Of a stretch of 27,235 nt of DNA, positions 1-6,691 are shown piece by piece. The stretch lies in the NCBI RefSeq assembly GCF_000003605.2, contig NW_003143419.1, forward strand, positions 1-27,235. The letters are read 5' to 3'. A model generated the notes under the pieces. That model made no database searches and was not told the origin of the DNA. It was given only the letters and a program-made list of their open reading frames with translations. Source of the stretch: Saccoglossus kowalevskii (Eukaryota > Hemichordata > Enteropneusta > Harrimaniidae). Numbering within the stretch: position 1 is the first letter of the stretch; the number at the start of each line of letters is the position of its first letter. The position numbers and the translations under genes are program-made.

Positions 1-56
1 GGTTAGGACATTGCCTTGTGGCCGCAATAACCCAGGTTCGAATCCTGGTCTCGGCA
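1..56 (+). tRNA. tRNA-His (GUG), 5'-truncated by window edge
   Basis: Begins at gene position 17, inside the D loop. Anticodon GTG is at 18-20. G31C gives a C31-C39 clash at the base of the anticodon loop. The T arm and 3' acceptor strand are consensus. Class A spacer follows. It is duplicated almost exactly at 4075-4146. Confidence 0.85.
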
Positions 57-247
57 GATTGTGCTATATGTAGTTTTTGTTGTTTTGCGTCGTATTTTGG
101 AATTCTTCATTCAATTTTTAATTCCAGGGTAACAGGTTAGCAAACATAATCATGCAGTCATCAAAAACTGTAGAATAAATGCAAGATCAATGCACTATAC
201 TTATTCGTTGCGTCGTGAGTAACACGTAATACGAACATGACTGGCTA

Positions 248-319
248 GACGTGATCGTCTAGTGGTTAGGACATTCCGTTGTGGCCACAATAACCCAGGT
301 TCAAATCCTGGTTTCGGCA
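248..319 (+). tRNA. tRNA-His-like (GUG), degenerate
   Basis: Differences from consensus are C2A, G29C, G40A, G56A and C66T. A2-G70, C29-C41 and C30-A40 do not pair, and G6-U66 is a wobble. The loop half reads as the perfect palindrome TTGTGGCCACAA. Class D spacer follows. Probably a decayed copy. Its duplicate is 4338-4409. Confidence 0.65.
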
Positions 320-516
320 GATTGTGCGATATATCGTTGATTTGTTGTTTTGTGTCGTATTTTGGCATTCTACATTCAATTCCATTTCAGAGTGACAGGT
401 TAGCAAACATATTCACGCAGTCATCATAAATTGTAGATTAAAAGCAAGATCAATGCACTATACTAATTCGTTCGTCGCTTACTGAGTAGCACGTAATCCG
501 AACATGACTCTAGTTA
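320..516 (+). repeat. Class D spacer (type example)
   Basis: 197 bases. Diagnostic words are GTTGATTTG, TGTGTCG, GGCATTC, CATTTCAGAGTGACAGG and CATATTCACG. The first T4 is only at 348-351. It follows copies with TTTCGGCA or related ends and is usually followed by the ACTCTAGTTA flank. No gene seen inside. Confidence 0.8.
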
Positions 517-588
517 GCCGTGATCGTCTAGTGGTTAGGACATTGCGTTGTGGTGGCAATAACCTAAGTTCGAATCCTGGTCTCGGCA
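517..588 (+). pseudogene. tRNA-His pseudogene (GUG), chimeric
   Basis: C38T, C39G, C49T and G51A break the last anticodon-stem pair (G31-G39) and the T stem (A51-C61 mismatch). The upstream flank (ACTCTAGTTA) is the one normally found before AUG copies, yet the body is GUG, so a recombination switch lies inside the gene. Class A spacer with GTTGTTG in place of the T5 run. Confidence 0.65.
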
Positions 589-778
589 GATTGTGCTATA
601 TGTAGTTGTTGTTGTTTTGCGTCGTATTTTGGAATTCTACATTCAATTTTAATTCCAGGGTAACAGGTTGGCAAACATAATCACGCAGTCATCAAAAACT
701 GTGGATTAAATGCAAGATCATTGCACTATACTTATTCGTCGCTTACTGAGTAGCACGTAATCCGAACATGACTGGCTA

Positions 779-850
779 GCCGTGATCGTCTAGTGGTTAG
801 GACATTGCGTTGTGTTCGCAATAACCCAGTTTCGAATCCTGGTCTCGGCA
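779..850 (+). tRNA. tRNA-His-like (GUG), loop and T-stem changes
   Basis: G37T and C38T alter the 3' side of the anticodon loop, and G52T breaks the pair closing the T loop and weakens the B box. The acceptor is as in consensus. Class C spacer follows with a T7 run at 865-871. Confidence 0.7.
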
Positions 851-1038
851 GATTGTGCGATATGTTTTTTTATTGTTTTGAGTCGTATTTTGGAATTCTA
901 CATTCAATTCTATTCCAGGGTAACAGGTTAGTAAACATAATCACGCAGTCATCATCAACTGTGGATTAAATGCAAGATCAATGCACTATAATTATTCGTC
1001 GCTTACTGAGTAACACGTAATCCGAACATGACTGGCTA
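851..1038 (+). repeat. Class C spacer (type example)
   Basis: 188 bases. It carries T7, GAGTCG, CTATTCCAGGGTAACAGG, GTTAGTAAACAT and CTATAATTATTCG. The TATA-like CTATAATTA lies about 54 bases before the next gene and could serve as an upstream element, though its role is unproven. No coding content. Confidence 0.8.
865..871 (+). terminator. Pol III T7 terminator, class C spacer (representative)
   Basis: Seven T residues begin 15 bases after the 779 copy. This is the strongest terminator type in the array and is typical of class C spacers. Confidence 0.65.
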
Positions 1039-1045
1039 GCCGTGA

Positions 1046-1056
1046 TCGTCTAGTGG
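1046..1056 (+). promoter_or_regulatory. Internal A box (representative)
   Basis: TCGTCTAGTGG in the D arm of the 1039 copy fits the Pol III A box (TRGYNNAGNGG-like), with C in the second place. The same box sits 8-18 bases into every copy. A14 is replaced in the 4833, 6094, 8646, 11203 and 16806 copies. Confidence 0.75.
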
Positions 1057-1088
1057 TTAGGACATTGCGTTGTGGCCGCAATAACCCA

Positions 1089-1099
1089 GGTTCGAATCC
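1089..1099 (+). promoter_or_regulatory. Internal B box (representative)
   Basis: GGTTCGAATCC in the T arm is a textbook TFIIIC-binding B box. It is the best-kept element of the array. The core is lost in ten copies only (starts 779, 6094, 8646, 10446, 10708, 12465, 14516, 18068, 18328, 20582). Confidence 0.85.
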
Positions 1100-1110
1100 T
1101 GGTCTCGGCA

Positions 1111-1302
1111 GATTGTGCTATATGTAGTTTTTGTTGTTTTGCGTCGTATTTTGGAATTCTACATTCAATTTTAATTCCAGGGTAACGGGTTAGCAAACAT
1201 AATCATGCAGTCATCATAAACTGTAGATTAAATGCAAGATCATTGCACTATACTTATTCGTCGCTTACTGAGTAGCACGTAATCCGAACATGACTCTAGT
1301 TA
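1111..1302 (+). repeat. Class A spacer (type example)
   Basis: 192 bases and the commonest class. It has TATATGTAG, T5, GCGTCGTATTTTGG, an EcoRI site in GGAATTC, AATTTTAATTCCAGGG and CTATACTTATTCGTCG, then the ATCCGAACATGACT flank. No coding content. Confidence 0.85.
1128..1132 (+). terminator. Pol III T5 terminator, class A spacer (representative)
   Basis: A TTTTT run follows the tRNA by 17 bases in class A spacers, with a further T4 at 1137-1140. Pol III stops at runs of four or more T. The same run recurs after most class A copies. It is interrupted after the 517, 5307 and 7332 copies (GTTGTTG) and the 3321 copy (GTTTTCG). Confidence 0.7.
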
Positions 1303-1374
1303 CCCGTGATCGTTTAGTGGTTAGGACATTTCGTTATGGCCACAATAACCCAGGTTCGAATCCTGGTCTCGGCA
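1303..1374 (+). tRNA. tRNA-His-like (AUG), degenerate
   Basis: AUG class: G29T, G34A and G40A. T29-C41 and C30-A40 fail to pair, leaving three of five anticodon-stem pairs. In addition G1C breaks the terminal pair and C12T makes a wobble. Class B spacer follows. Confidence 0.6.
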
Positions 1375-1527
1375 GATTGTGCGATATGTCGTTGTTTTGT
1401 TGTTTTAAGTCGTATTTTGGGATTCTACATTCAATTCTATTCCAGGTAACAGGTTCGCAAACAAAATCAATGCACTATACTTGCTTTTCGTTTACATGAT
1501 TCTTGGAAATTCGAACATGTCTGACTA
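1375..1527 (+). repeat. Class B short spacer (type example)
   Basis: 153 bases. Relative to class A it lacks 37 bases between two ATCA words (CATAATCA and CAAGATCA), so CAAACA runs straight into AAATCAATGCAC. Its 3' part is private: GCTTTTCGTTTACATG and CTTGGAAATTCGAACATG. It has no EcoRI site (GGGATTC). Confidence 0.85.
1395..1398 (+). terminator. Pol III T4 terminator, class B spacer (representative)
   Basis: T4 is separated from a second T4 (1403-1406) by GTTG. The first is 21 bases after the 1303 copy. This is a weaker type than in class A or C. Confidence 0.5.
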
Positions 1528-1599
1528 GCCGTGATCGTCTAGTGGTTAGGACATTGCGTTGTGGCCGCAATACCCTAGGTTCGAATCCTGGTCTCGGCA
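1528..1599 (+). tRNA. tRNA-His (GUG), C49T class
   Basis: C49T gives CTAGG, a U49-G63 wobble in the T stem that is still pairable. A46C changes the variable loop. The anticodon arm is consensus. It lies behind a class B spacer and the GTCTGACTA flank, as most C49T copies do. The class A spacer has T7. Confidence 0.85.
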
Positions 1600-1788
1600 G
1601 ATTGTGCTATATGTAGTTTTTTTGTTTTGCGTCGTATTTTGGAATTCTACATTCAATTTTAATTCCAGGGTAACAGGTTGGCAAACATAATCACGCAGTC
1701 ATCATAAACTGTAGATTAAATGCAAGATCAATGCACTATACTTATTCGTTGCTTCCTGAGTAACACGTAATACGAACATGACTGGCTA

Positions 1789-1860
1789 GCCGTGATCGTC
1801 TAGTGGTTAGCACATTGCGTTGTGGCCGCAATAACCGAGGTTCGAATCCTGGTCTAGGCA
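1789..1860 (+). tRNA. tRNA-His-like (GUG), TCTAGGCA class
   Basis: G23C breaks D-stem pair 12-23, C49G breaks T-stem pair 49-63, and C68A breaks acceptor pair 4-68 next to the 5-67 mismatch. The anticodon arm is intact. Class E spacer follows. Confidence 0.65.
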
Positions 1861-2050
1861 GATTGTGCGATATGTCGTTTTTGTTGTTTTGCGTCGTATT
1901 TGGGAATTCTTCATTCAATTTTAATTCCAGGGTAACAGGTTAGCAAACATAATCATGCAGTCATCATGAACTGTGGATTAAATGCAAGATCAATGCACTA
2001 TACTTATTCGTTGCTTCCTGAGTAACACGTAATACGAACATGACTGGCTA
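1861..2050 (+). repeat. Class E spacer (type example)
   Basis: 190 bases. It starts GCGATATGTCG with a T5 run and continues with a class A-like middle reading TATTTGGGAATTCTTC. The later part has CATGAACTGTGG. It is found behind the TCTAGGCA copies (1789, 3064, 16055, 20320, 21106, 22371, 23386, 23910); the 19092 copy is an exception with class A. Confidence 0.75.
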
Positions 2051-2122
2051 GCCGTGATCGTCTAGTGGTTAGGACATTGCGTTGTGGCCGCAATAACCCA
2101 GGTTCGAATCCTGGTCTCGGCA
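2051..2122 (+). tRNA. tRNA-His (GUG), consensus copy
   Basis: Identical to the 1039 copy. Offset 1012 from it, with matching neighbours, so the pair belongs to one duplicated module. Class A spacer. Confidence 0.95.
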
Positions 2123-2314
2123 GATTGTGCTATATGTAGTTTTTGTTGTTTTGCGTCGTATTTTGGAATTCTACATTCAATTTTAATTCCAGGGTAACAG
2201 GTGAGCAAACATAATCACGCAGTCATCATAAACTGTAGATTAAATGCAAGATCATTGCACTATACTTATTCGTCGCTTACTGAGTAGCACGTAATCCGAA
2301 CATGACTCTAGTTA

Positions 2315-2386
2315 GCCGTGATCGTCTAGTGGTTAGGACATTTCGTTATGGCCACAATAACCCAGGTTCGAATCCTGGTCTCGGCA
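2315..2386 (+). tRNA. tRNA-His-like (AUG), base form
   Basis: Base form of the AUG class: only G29T, G34A and G40A. Acceptor, D and T arms equal consensus, so decay is confined to the anticodon arm. If used, A34 would be expected to become inosine. The 5' flank is ACTCTAGTTA. Class B spacer. Confidence 0.7.
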
Positions 2387-2539
2387 GATTGTGCGATATG
2401 TCGTTGTTTTGTTGTTTTAAGTCGTATTTTGGGATTCTACATTCAATTCTATTCCAGGTAACAGGTTCGCAAACAAAATTAATGCACTGTACTTGATTTT
2501 CGTTTACATGATTCTTGGAAATTCGAACATGTCTGACTA

Positions 2540-2611
2540 GCCGTGATCGTCTAGTGGTTAGGACATTGCGTTGTGGCCGCAATAACCTAGGTTCGAATCC
2601 TGGTTTCGGCA
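2540..2611 (+). tRNA. tRNA-His (GUG), C49T class
   Basis: C49T plus C66T (G6-U66 wobble); all stems otherwise as consensus. The spacer begins as class A and ends as class C (AGTAAACAT, CTATAATTA), a recombinant. Confidence 0.85.
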
Positions 2612-2801
2612 GATTGTGCTATATGTAGTTTTTGTTGTTTTGCGTCGTATTTTGGAATTCTACATTCAATTTTAATTCCAGGGTAACAGGTTAGTAAACA
2701 TAATCGCGCAGTCATCATCAACTGTGGATTAAATGCAAGATCAATGCACTATAATTATTCGTCGCTTACTGAGTAACACGTAATCCGAACATGACTGGCT
2801 A

Positions 2802-2873
2802 GCCGTGATCGTCTAGTGTTTAGGACATTGCGTTGTGGCCGCAATAACCCAGGTTCGAATCCTGGTCTCGGCA
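2802..2873 (+). tRNA. tRNA-His (GUG), D-loop variant
   Basis: G18T destroys one of the two D-loop guanines that dock with the T loop; otherwise consensus. Class A spacer. Confidence 0.8.
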
Positions 2874-3063
2874 GATTGTGCTATATGTAGTTTTTGTTGT
2901 TTTGCGTCGTATTTTGGAATTCTATATTCAACTTTAATTCCAGGGTAACAGGTTGGCAAACATAATCACGCAGTCATCAAAAACTGTACATTAAATGCAA
3001 GATCAATGCACTATACTTATTCGTTGCTTCTTGAGAAACACGTAATACGAACATGACTGGCTA

Positions 3064-3133
3064 GACGTGATCGTCTAGTGGTTAGCACATTGCGTTGTGG
3101 CCGCAATAACCGAGGTTCGAATCCTGTCTAGCA
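3064..3133 (+). pseudogene. tRNA-His pseudogene (GUG), 70 nt
   Basis: TCTAGGCA-class copy with C2A, G23C, C49G and C68A. One G is missing from each of two GG pairs near the 3' end, so the T stem and acceptor cannot close fully. The spacer behind it shows further one-base losses in runs, which may be sequencing error. Confidence 0.6.
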
Positions 3134-3320
3134 GATTGTGCGATACGTCGTTTTGTTGTTTTGCGTCGTATTTGGTTATTCTTCATTCATTTAATTCCAG
3201 GGTAACAGGTTAGCAAACATAATCATGCAGTCATCATGAACTGTGGATTAAATGCAAGATCAATGCACTATACTTATTCGTTGCTTCCTCAGTAACACGT
3301 AATACGAACATGACTGGCTA

Positions 3321-3392
3321 GCCGTGATCGTCTAGTGGTTAGGACATTGCGTTGTGGCCGCAATAACCCAGGTTCGAATCCTGGTCTCGGCA
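3321..3392 (+). tRNA. tRNA-His (GUG), consensus copy
   Basis: Identical to the consensus. The class A spacer has GTTTTCG, so the T5 run is reduced to T4. First member of the third GUG-AUG-C49T module. Confidence 0.95.
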
Positions 3393-3584
3393 GATTGTGC
3401 TATATGTAGTTTTCGTTGTTTTGCGTCGTATTTTGGAATTCTACATTCAATTTTAATTCCAGGGTAACAGGTTGGCAAACATAATCACGCAGTCATCATA
3501 AACTGTAGATTAAATGCAAGATCATTGAACTATACTTATTCGTCGCTTACTGAGTAGCACGTAATCCGAACATGACTCTAGTTA

Positions 3585-3656
3585 GCCGTGATCGTCTAGT
3601 GGTTAGGACATTTCGTTATGGCCACAATAACCCAGGTTCGAATCCTGGTCTCGGCA
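3585..3656 (+). tRNA. tRNA-His-like (AUG), base form
   Basis: G29T, G34A, G40A only. Class B spacer with GATATGGCG. Confidence 0.7.
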
Positions 3657-3809
3657 GATTGTGCGATATGGCGTTGTTTTGTTGTTTTAAGTCGTATTTT
3701 GGGATTCTACATTCAATTCTATTCCAGGTAACAGGTTCGCAAACAAAATCAATGCACTATACTTGATTTTCGTTTACATGATTCTTGGAAATTCGAACAT
3801 GTCTGACTA

Positions 3810-3881
3810 GCCGTAATCGTCTAGTGGTTAGGACATTGCGTTGTGGCCGCAATAACCTAGGTTCGAAACCTGGTCTCGGCG
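3810..3881 (+). tRNA. tRNA-His-like (GUG), discriminator G
   Basis: G6A adds an A6-C66 mismatch beside U5-U67. C49T is a wobble and T59A changes the T loop. A72G changes the discriminator, a base that histidyl-tRNA synthetase and Thg1 contact. Class C spacer. Confidence 0.65.
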
Positions 3882-4074
3882 GATTGTGCGATATGTTTTT
3901 TTATTGTTTTGAGTCGTAATTTGGAAATCTACACTCAATTCTATTCTATTCTAGGGTAACAGGTTAGTAAACTTAATCACGCAGTCATCATAAACTGTGG
4001 ATTAAATGCAAGATCAATGCACTATAATTATTCGTCGCTTACTGATTATCATGTAATCCGAACATGACTGGCTA

Positions 4075-4146
4075 GCCGTGATCGTCTAGTGGTTAGGACA
4101 TTGCCTTGTGGCCGCAATAACCCAGGTTCGAATCCTGGTCTCGGCA
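4075..4146 (+). tRNA. tRNA-His (GUG), G31C
   Basis: Full-length counterpart of the window's first copy. G31C alone, opening the pair next to the anticodon loop. Class A spacer. Confidence 0.8.
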
Positions 4147-4638
4147 GATTGTGCTATATGTAGTTTTTGTTGTTTTGCGTCGTATTTTGGAATTCTTCAT
4201 TCAATTTTTAATTCCAGGGTAACAGGTTAGCAAACATAATCATGCAGTCATCAAAAACTGTAGAATAAATGCAAGATCAATGCACTATACTTATTCGTTG
4301 CGTCGTGAGTAACACGTAATACGAACATGACTGGCTAGACGTGATCGTCTAGTGGTTAGGACATTCCGTTGTGACCACAATAACCCAGGTTCAAATCCTG
4401 GTTTCGGCAGATTGTGCGATATATCGTTGATTTGTTGTTTTGTGTCGTATTTTGGCATTCTACATTCAATTCCATTTCAGAGTGACAGGTTAGCAAACAT
4501 ATTCACGCAGTCATCATAAATTGTAGATTAAATGCAAGATCAATGCACTATACTAATTCGTTCGTCGCTTACTGAGTAGCACGTAATCCGAACATGACTC
4601 TAGTTAGCCGTGATCGTCTAGTGGTTAGGACATTCCGC
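4091..4638 (+). repeat. Higher-order repeat HOR-a, copy 2
   Basis: Partner of 1-548. Continues into the AUG copy at 4607. Confidence 0.85.
4338..4409 (+). tRNA. tRNA-His-like (GUG), degenerate
   Basis: C2A, G29C, G37A, G40A, G56A, C66T. Same as the 248 copy plus G37A, 3' of the anticodon. Class D spacer. Confidence 0.6.
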
Positions 4639-4678
4639 TATGGCCACAATAACCCAGGTTCGAATCCTGGGCTCGGCA
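4607..4678 (+). tRNA. tRNA-His-like (AUG), CTATGGC loop
   Basis: G29C, T32C, G34A and G40A, plus T65G, which breaks pair 7-65. Two anticodon-stem mismatches. Class B spacer. Confidence 0.6.
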
Positions 4679-4832
4679 GATTGTGCGATGTGTTGTTGTT
4701 TTGTTGTTTTAAGTCGTATTTTGGGATTCTACATTCAATTCTTTTCCAGGGTAACAGGTTCGCAAACAAAATCAATGCACTATACTTGCTTTTCGTTTAC
4801 ATGATTCTTGGAAATTCGAACCTGTCTGGCTA

Positions 4833-4904
4833 GCCGTGATCGTCTCGTGGTTAGGACATTGCGTTGTGGCCGCAATAACCCAGGTTCGAATCCTGGTCTT
4901 GGCA
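4833..4904 (+). tRNA. tRNA-His (GUG), A14C
   Basis: A14C removes the A that normally pairs with U8 in the tRNA core and alters the A box. C68T gives a G4-U68 wobble. The class C spacer carries an 11-base deletion (GGGTAAACATAA). Sister copies are 11203 and 16806. Confidence 0.75.
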
Positions 4905-5081
4905 GACTGTGCGATATGTTTTTTTATTGTTTTGAGTCGTATTTTGGAATTCTACATTCAATTCTATTCCAGGGTAAACATAATCACGCAGTCATCATCA
5001 ACTGTGGATTAAATGCAAGATCAATGCACTATACTCATTCGTTGCTTCCCGAGTAACACGTAATCCGAACATGACTGGCTA

Positions 5082-5153
5082 GCCGTGATCGTCTAGTGGT
5101 TAGGACATTGCGTTGTGGCCGCAATAACCCAGGTTCGAATCCTGGTCTCGGCA
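5082..5153 (+). tRNA. tRNA-His (GUG), consensus copy with class B spacer
   Basis: Consensus body, but followed by the short class B spacer normally found behind AUG copies. The exchange point is in or near the 3' half of the gene. Duplicated at 7107. Confidence 0.95.
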
Positions 5154-5306
5154 GATTGTGCGATATGTCGTTGTTTTGTTGTTTTAAGTCGTATTTTGGG
5201 ATTCTACATTCAATTCTATTCCAGGTAACAGGTTCGCAAACAAAATCAATGCACTATACTTGCTTTTCATTTACATGATTCTTGGAAATTCGAACATGTC
5301 TGACTA

Positions 5307-5378
5307 GCCGTGATCGTCAAGTGGTTAGGACATTGCGTTGTGGCCGCAATAACCTAGGTTCGAATCCTGGTCTCGGCA
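5307..5378 (+). tRNA. tRNA-His (GUG), T13A + C49T
   Basis: T13A replaces the U13-G22 wobble with an A-G mismatch. C49T is a wobble. The class A spacer has the T5 run interrupted by G. Confidence 0.8.
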
Positions 5379-5568
5379 GATTGTGCTATATGTAGTTGTT
5401 GTTGTTTTGCGTCGTATTTTGGAATTCTACATTCAATTTTAATTCCAGGGTAACAGGTTGGCAAACATAATCACGCAGTCATCATAAACTGTGGATTAAA
5501 TGCAATATCATTGCACTATAATTATTCGTCGCTTACTGAGTAACATGTAATCCGAACATGACTGGCTA

Positions 5569-5640
5569 GCCGTGATCGTCTAGTGGTTAGGACATTGCGT
5601 TGTGGCCGCAATAACCCAGGTTCGAATCCTGGTTTCGGCA
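5569..5640 (+). tRNA. tRNA-His (GUG), C66T
   Basis: Single change, C66T, giving G6-U66. Class D spacer (GTTGACTTG subtype). Marks the join between two duplicated blocks. Confidence 0.9.
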
Positions 5641-5833
5641 GATTGTGCGATATGTTGTTGACTTGCTGTTTTGTGTCGTATTTTGGCATTCTACATTCAT
5701 TTTCATATCAGAGTGACAGGTTAGCAAACATATTCACGCAGTCATCATAAACTGTAGATTAAATGCGAGATCAATGCACTATACTTATTCGTCGCTTACT
5801 GAGTAGCACGTAATACGAACATGACTCTAGTCA

Positions 5834-5905
5834 TCCGTGATCGTCTAGTGGTTATGACATTCTGTTATGGCCACAATAACCCAGGTTCGAATCCTGGACT
5901 CGGCA
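5834..5905 (+). tRNA. tRNA-His-like (AUG), degenerate
   Basis: G1T, G22T, G29C, C30T, G34A, G40A, T65A. T30-A40 pairs again, so one anticodon-stem mismatch (C29-C41) remains, but pairs 1-71 and 7-65 are lost. Class C spacer with CATTTTATTG. Confidence 0.55.
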
Positions 5906-6093
5906 GATTGTGCGAAATGTCATTTTATTGTTTTGAGTCGCATTTTGGAATTCTACATTCAATTCTATTCCAGGGTAACTGGTTAGTAAACATAATCACG
6001 CAGTCATCATAAACTGTGGATTAAATGCAAGATCAATGCACTATAATTATTCGTCGCTTACTGAGTAACACGTAATCCGAACATGACTGGCTA

Positions 6094-6165
6094 GCCGTGA
6101 TCGTCTTGTGGTTAGGACATTCCGTTGTGGCCGCAATAACCCAGGTCAGAATCCTGATCTCGGCA
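6094..6165 (+). pseudogene. tRNA-His pseudogene (GUG), B box destroyed
   Basis: T54C and C55A turn the T loop into TCAGAAT and remove the B-box core. A14T, G29C and G64A break the core, anticodon-stem and T-stem pairs. Transcription is unlikely. Duplicate at 8646. Confidence 0.65.
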
Positions 6166-6355
6166 GATTGTGCTATGTGTAGTTTTTGTTGTTTTGCGTC
6201 GTATTTTGGAATTCTTCATTCAATTTTAATTCCTGGGTAACAGGTTAGCAAACATAATCATGCAGTCATCAAAAACTGTAGATTAAATGCAAGATCAATG
6301 CACTATACTCATTCGTTGCTTCCCGAGTAACATGTAATACGAACATGACTGGCTA

Positions 6356-6427
6356 GCCGTGATCGTCTAGTGGTTAGGACATGGCGTTGTGGCCGCAATA
6401 ACCCAGGTTCAAATCCTGGTCTCGGCA
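6356..6427 (+). tRNA. tRNA-His (GUG), T28G + G56A
   Basis: T28G breaks pair 28-42. G56A still fits the B box. Class A spacer. Confidence 0.75.
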
Positions 6428-6619
6428 GATTGTACTATATGTAGTTTTTGTTGTTTTGCGTCGTATTTTGGAATTCTATATTCAATTTTAATTCCAGGGT
6501 AACAGGTTAGCAAACATAATCATGCAGTCATCAAAAACTGTAGATTAAATGCAAGATCATTGCACTATACTTATTCGTCGCTTACTGAGTAGCACGTAAT
6601 CCGAACATGACTCTAGTTA

Positions 6620-6691
6620 GCCGTGATCGTCTAGTGGTTAGTACATTTAGTTATGGCCACAATAACCCAGGTTCGAATCCTGGTCTCGGCA
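6620..6691 (+). tRNA. tRNA-His-like (AUG), degenerate
   Basis: G23T, G29T, C30A, G34A, G40A. D-stem pair 12-23 and two anticodon-stem pairs are lost. Class B spacer with TTTTCTTG. Confidence 0.55.

Larger units (their letters stand above)
1..548 (+). repeat. Higher-order repeat HOR-a, copy 1 (offset 4090)
   Basis: Matches 4091-4638 with two differences that I can see (at about 283 and 432). Homology stops inside the 517 copy, near gene position 28, where the two sides become GUG and AUG. Confidence 0.85.
1039..1110 (+). tRNA. tRNA-His (GUG), consensus copy
   Basis: This is the array consensus and a reference for the other copies. It would carry histidine to the cytosolic ribosome and read CAC and CAU. 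Acceptor 1-7 (GCCGTGA) faces TCTCGGC, with six pairs and one U5-U67 mismatch. The D stem is GTCT with GGAC, closing on a U-G wobble. The D loop holds the invariant GG. The anticodon stem TTGCG/CGCAA is fully paired around TTGTGGC, with anticodon GTG at 1072-1074. The T stem CCAGG/CCTGG is fully paired around TTCGAAT. Discriminator A, no encoded CCA and no encoded G-1 are as expected for a eukaryotic tRNA-His, which receives G-1 from Thg1 after transcription. A T5 run lies 18 bases downstream. The only blemish is the acceptor mismatch; animal tRNA-His usually pairs GCCGTGA with TCACGGC. Confidence 0.95.
1039..4062 (+). repeat. Three GUG-AUG-C49T modules
   Basis: The ordered trio at 1039/1303/1528 returns at 2051/2315/2540 (offset 1012) and 3321/3585/3810 (offset 2282) with identical start spacing. 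The bases between trios hold one or two extra units. Confidence 0.8.
5082..5640 (+). repeat. Higher-order repeat HOR-b, copy 1 (offset 2025)
   Basis: Starts 5082, 5307 and 5569 match 7107, 7332 and 7594. Both carry the unusual consensus-body-plus-class-B join. Confidence 0.82.

Noticed and set aside
517-588. Different amino-acid identity for the most altered copies
   Set aside because: In every complete copy the anticodon reads GTG or ATG, both histidine; no other anticodon was seen.
1290-1499. Open frame of 69 codons, and about two dozen similar + strand frames of 60-82 codons at the same phase elsewhere
   Set aside because: Each is the tRNA body plus spacer read in one frame, repeats with every unit, varies by frameshift where the spacer has indels, and has no known domain.
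1861-2050. Hidden small RNA or second gene in the spacers
   Set aside because: No second tRNA arm, B-box core or stable hairpin was evident by eye in any spacer class; a covariance-model search could test this.
2346-2582. Minus-strand frames of 67-78 codons (also 22928-23164, 24866-25069, 26387-26596)
   Set aside because: Antisense of tRNA bodies and spacers; present only where a unit happens to lack stops.
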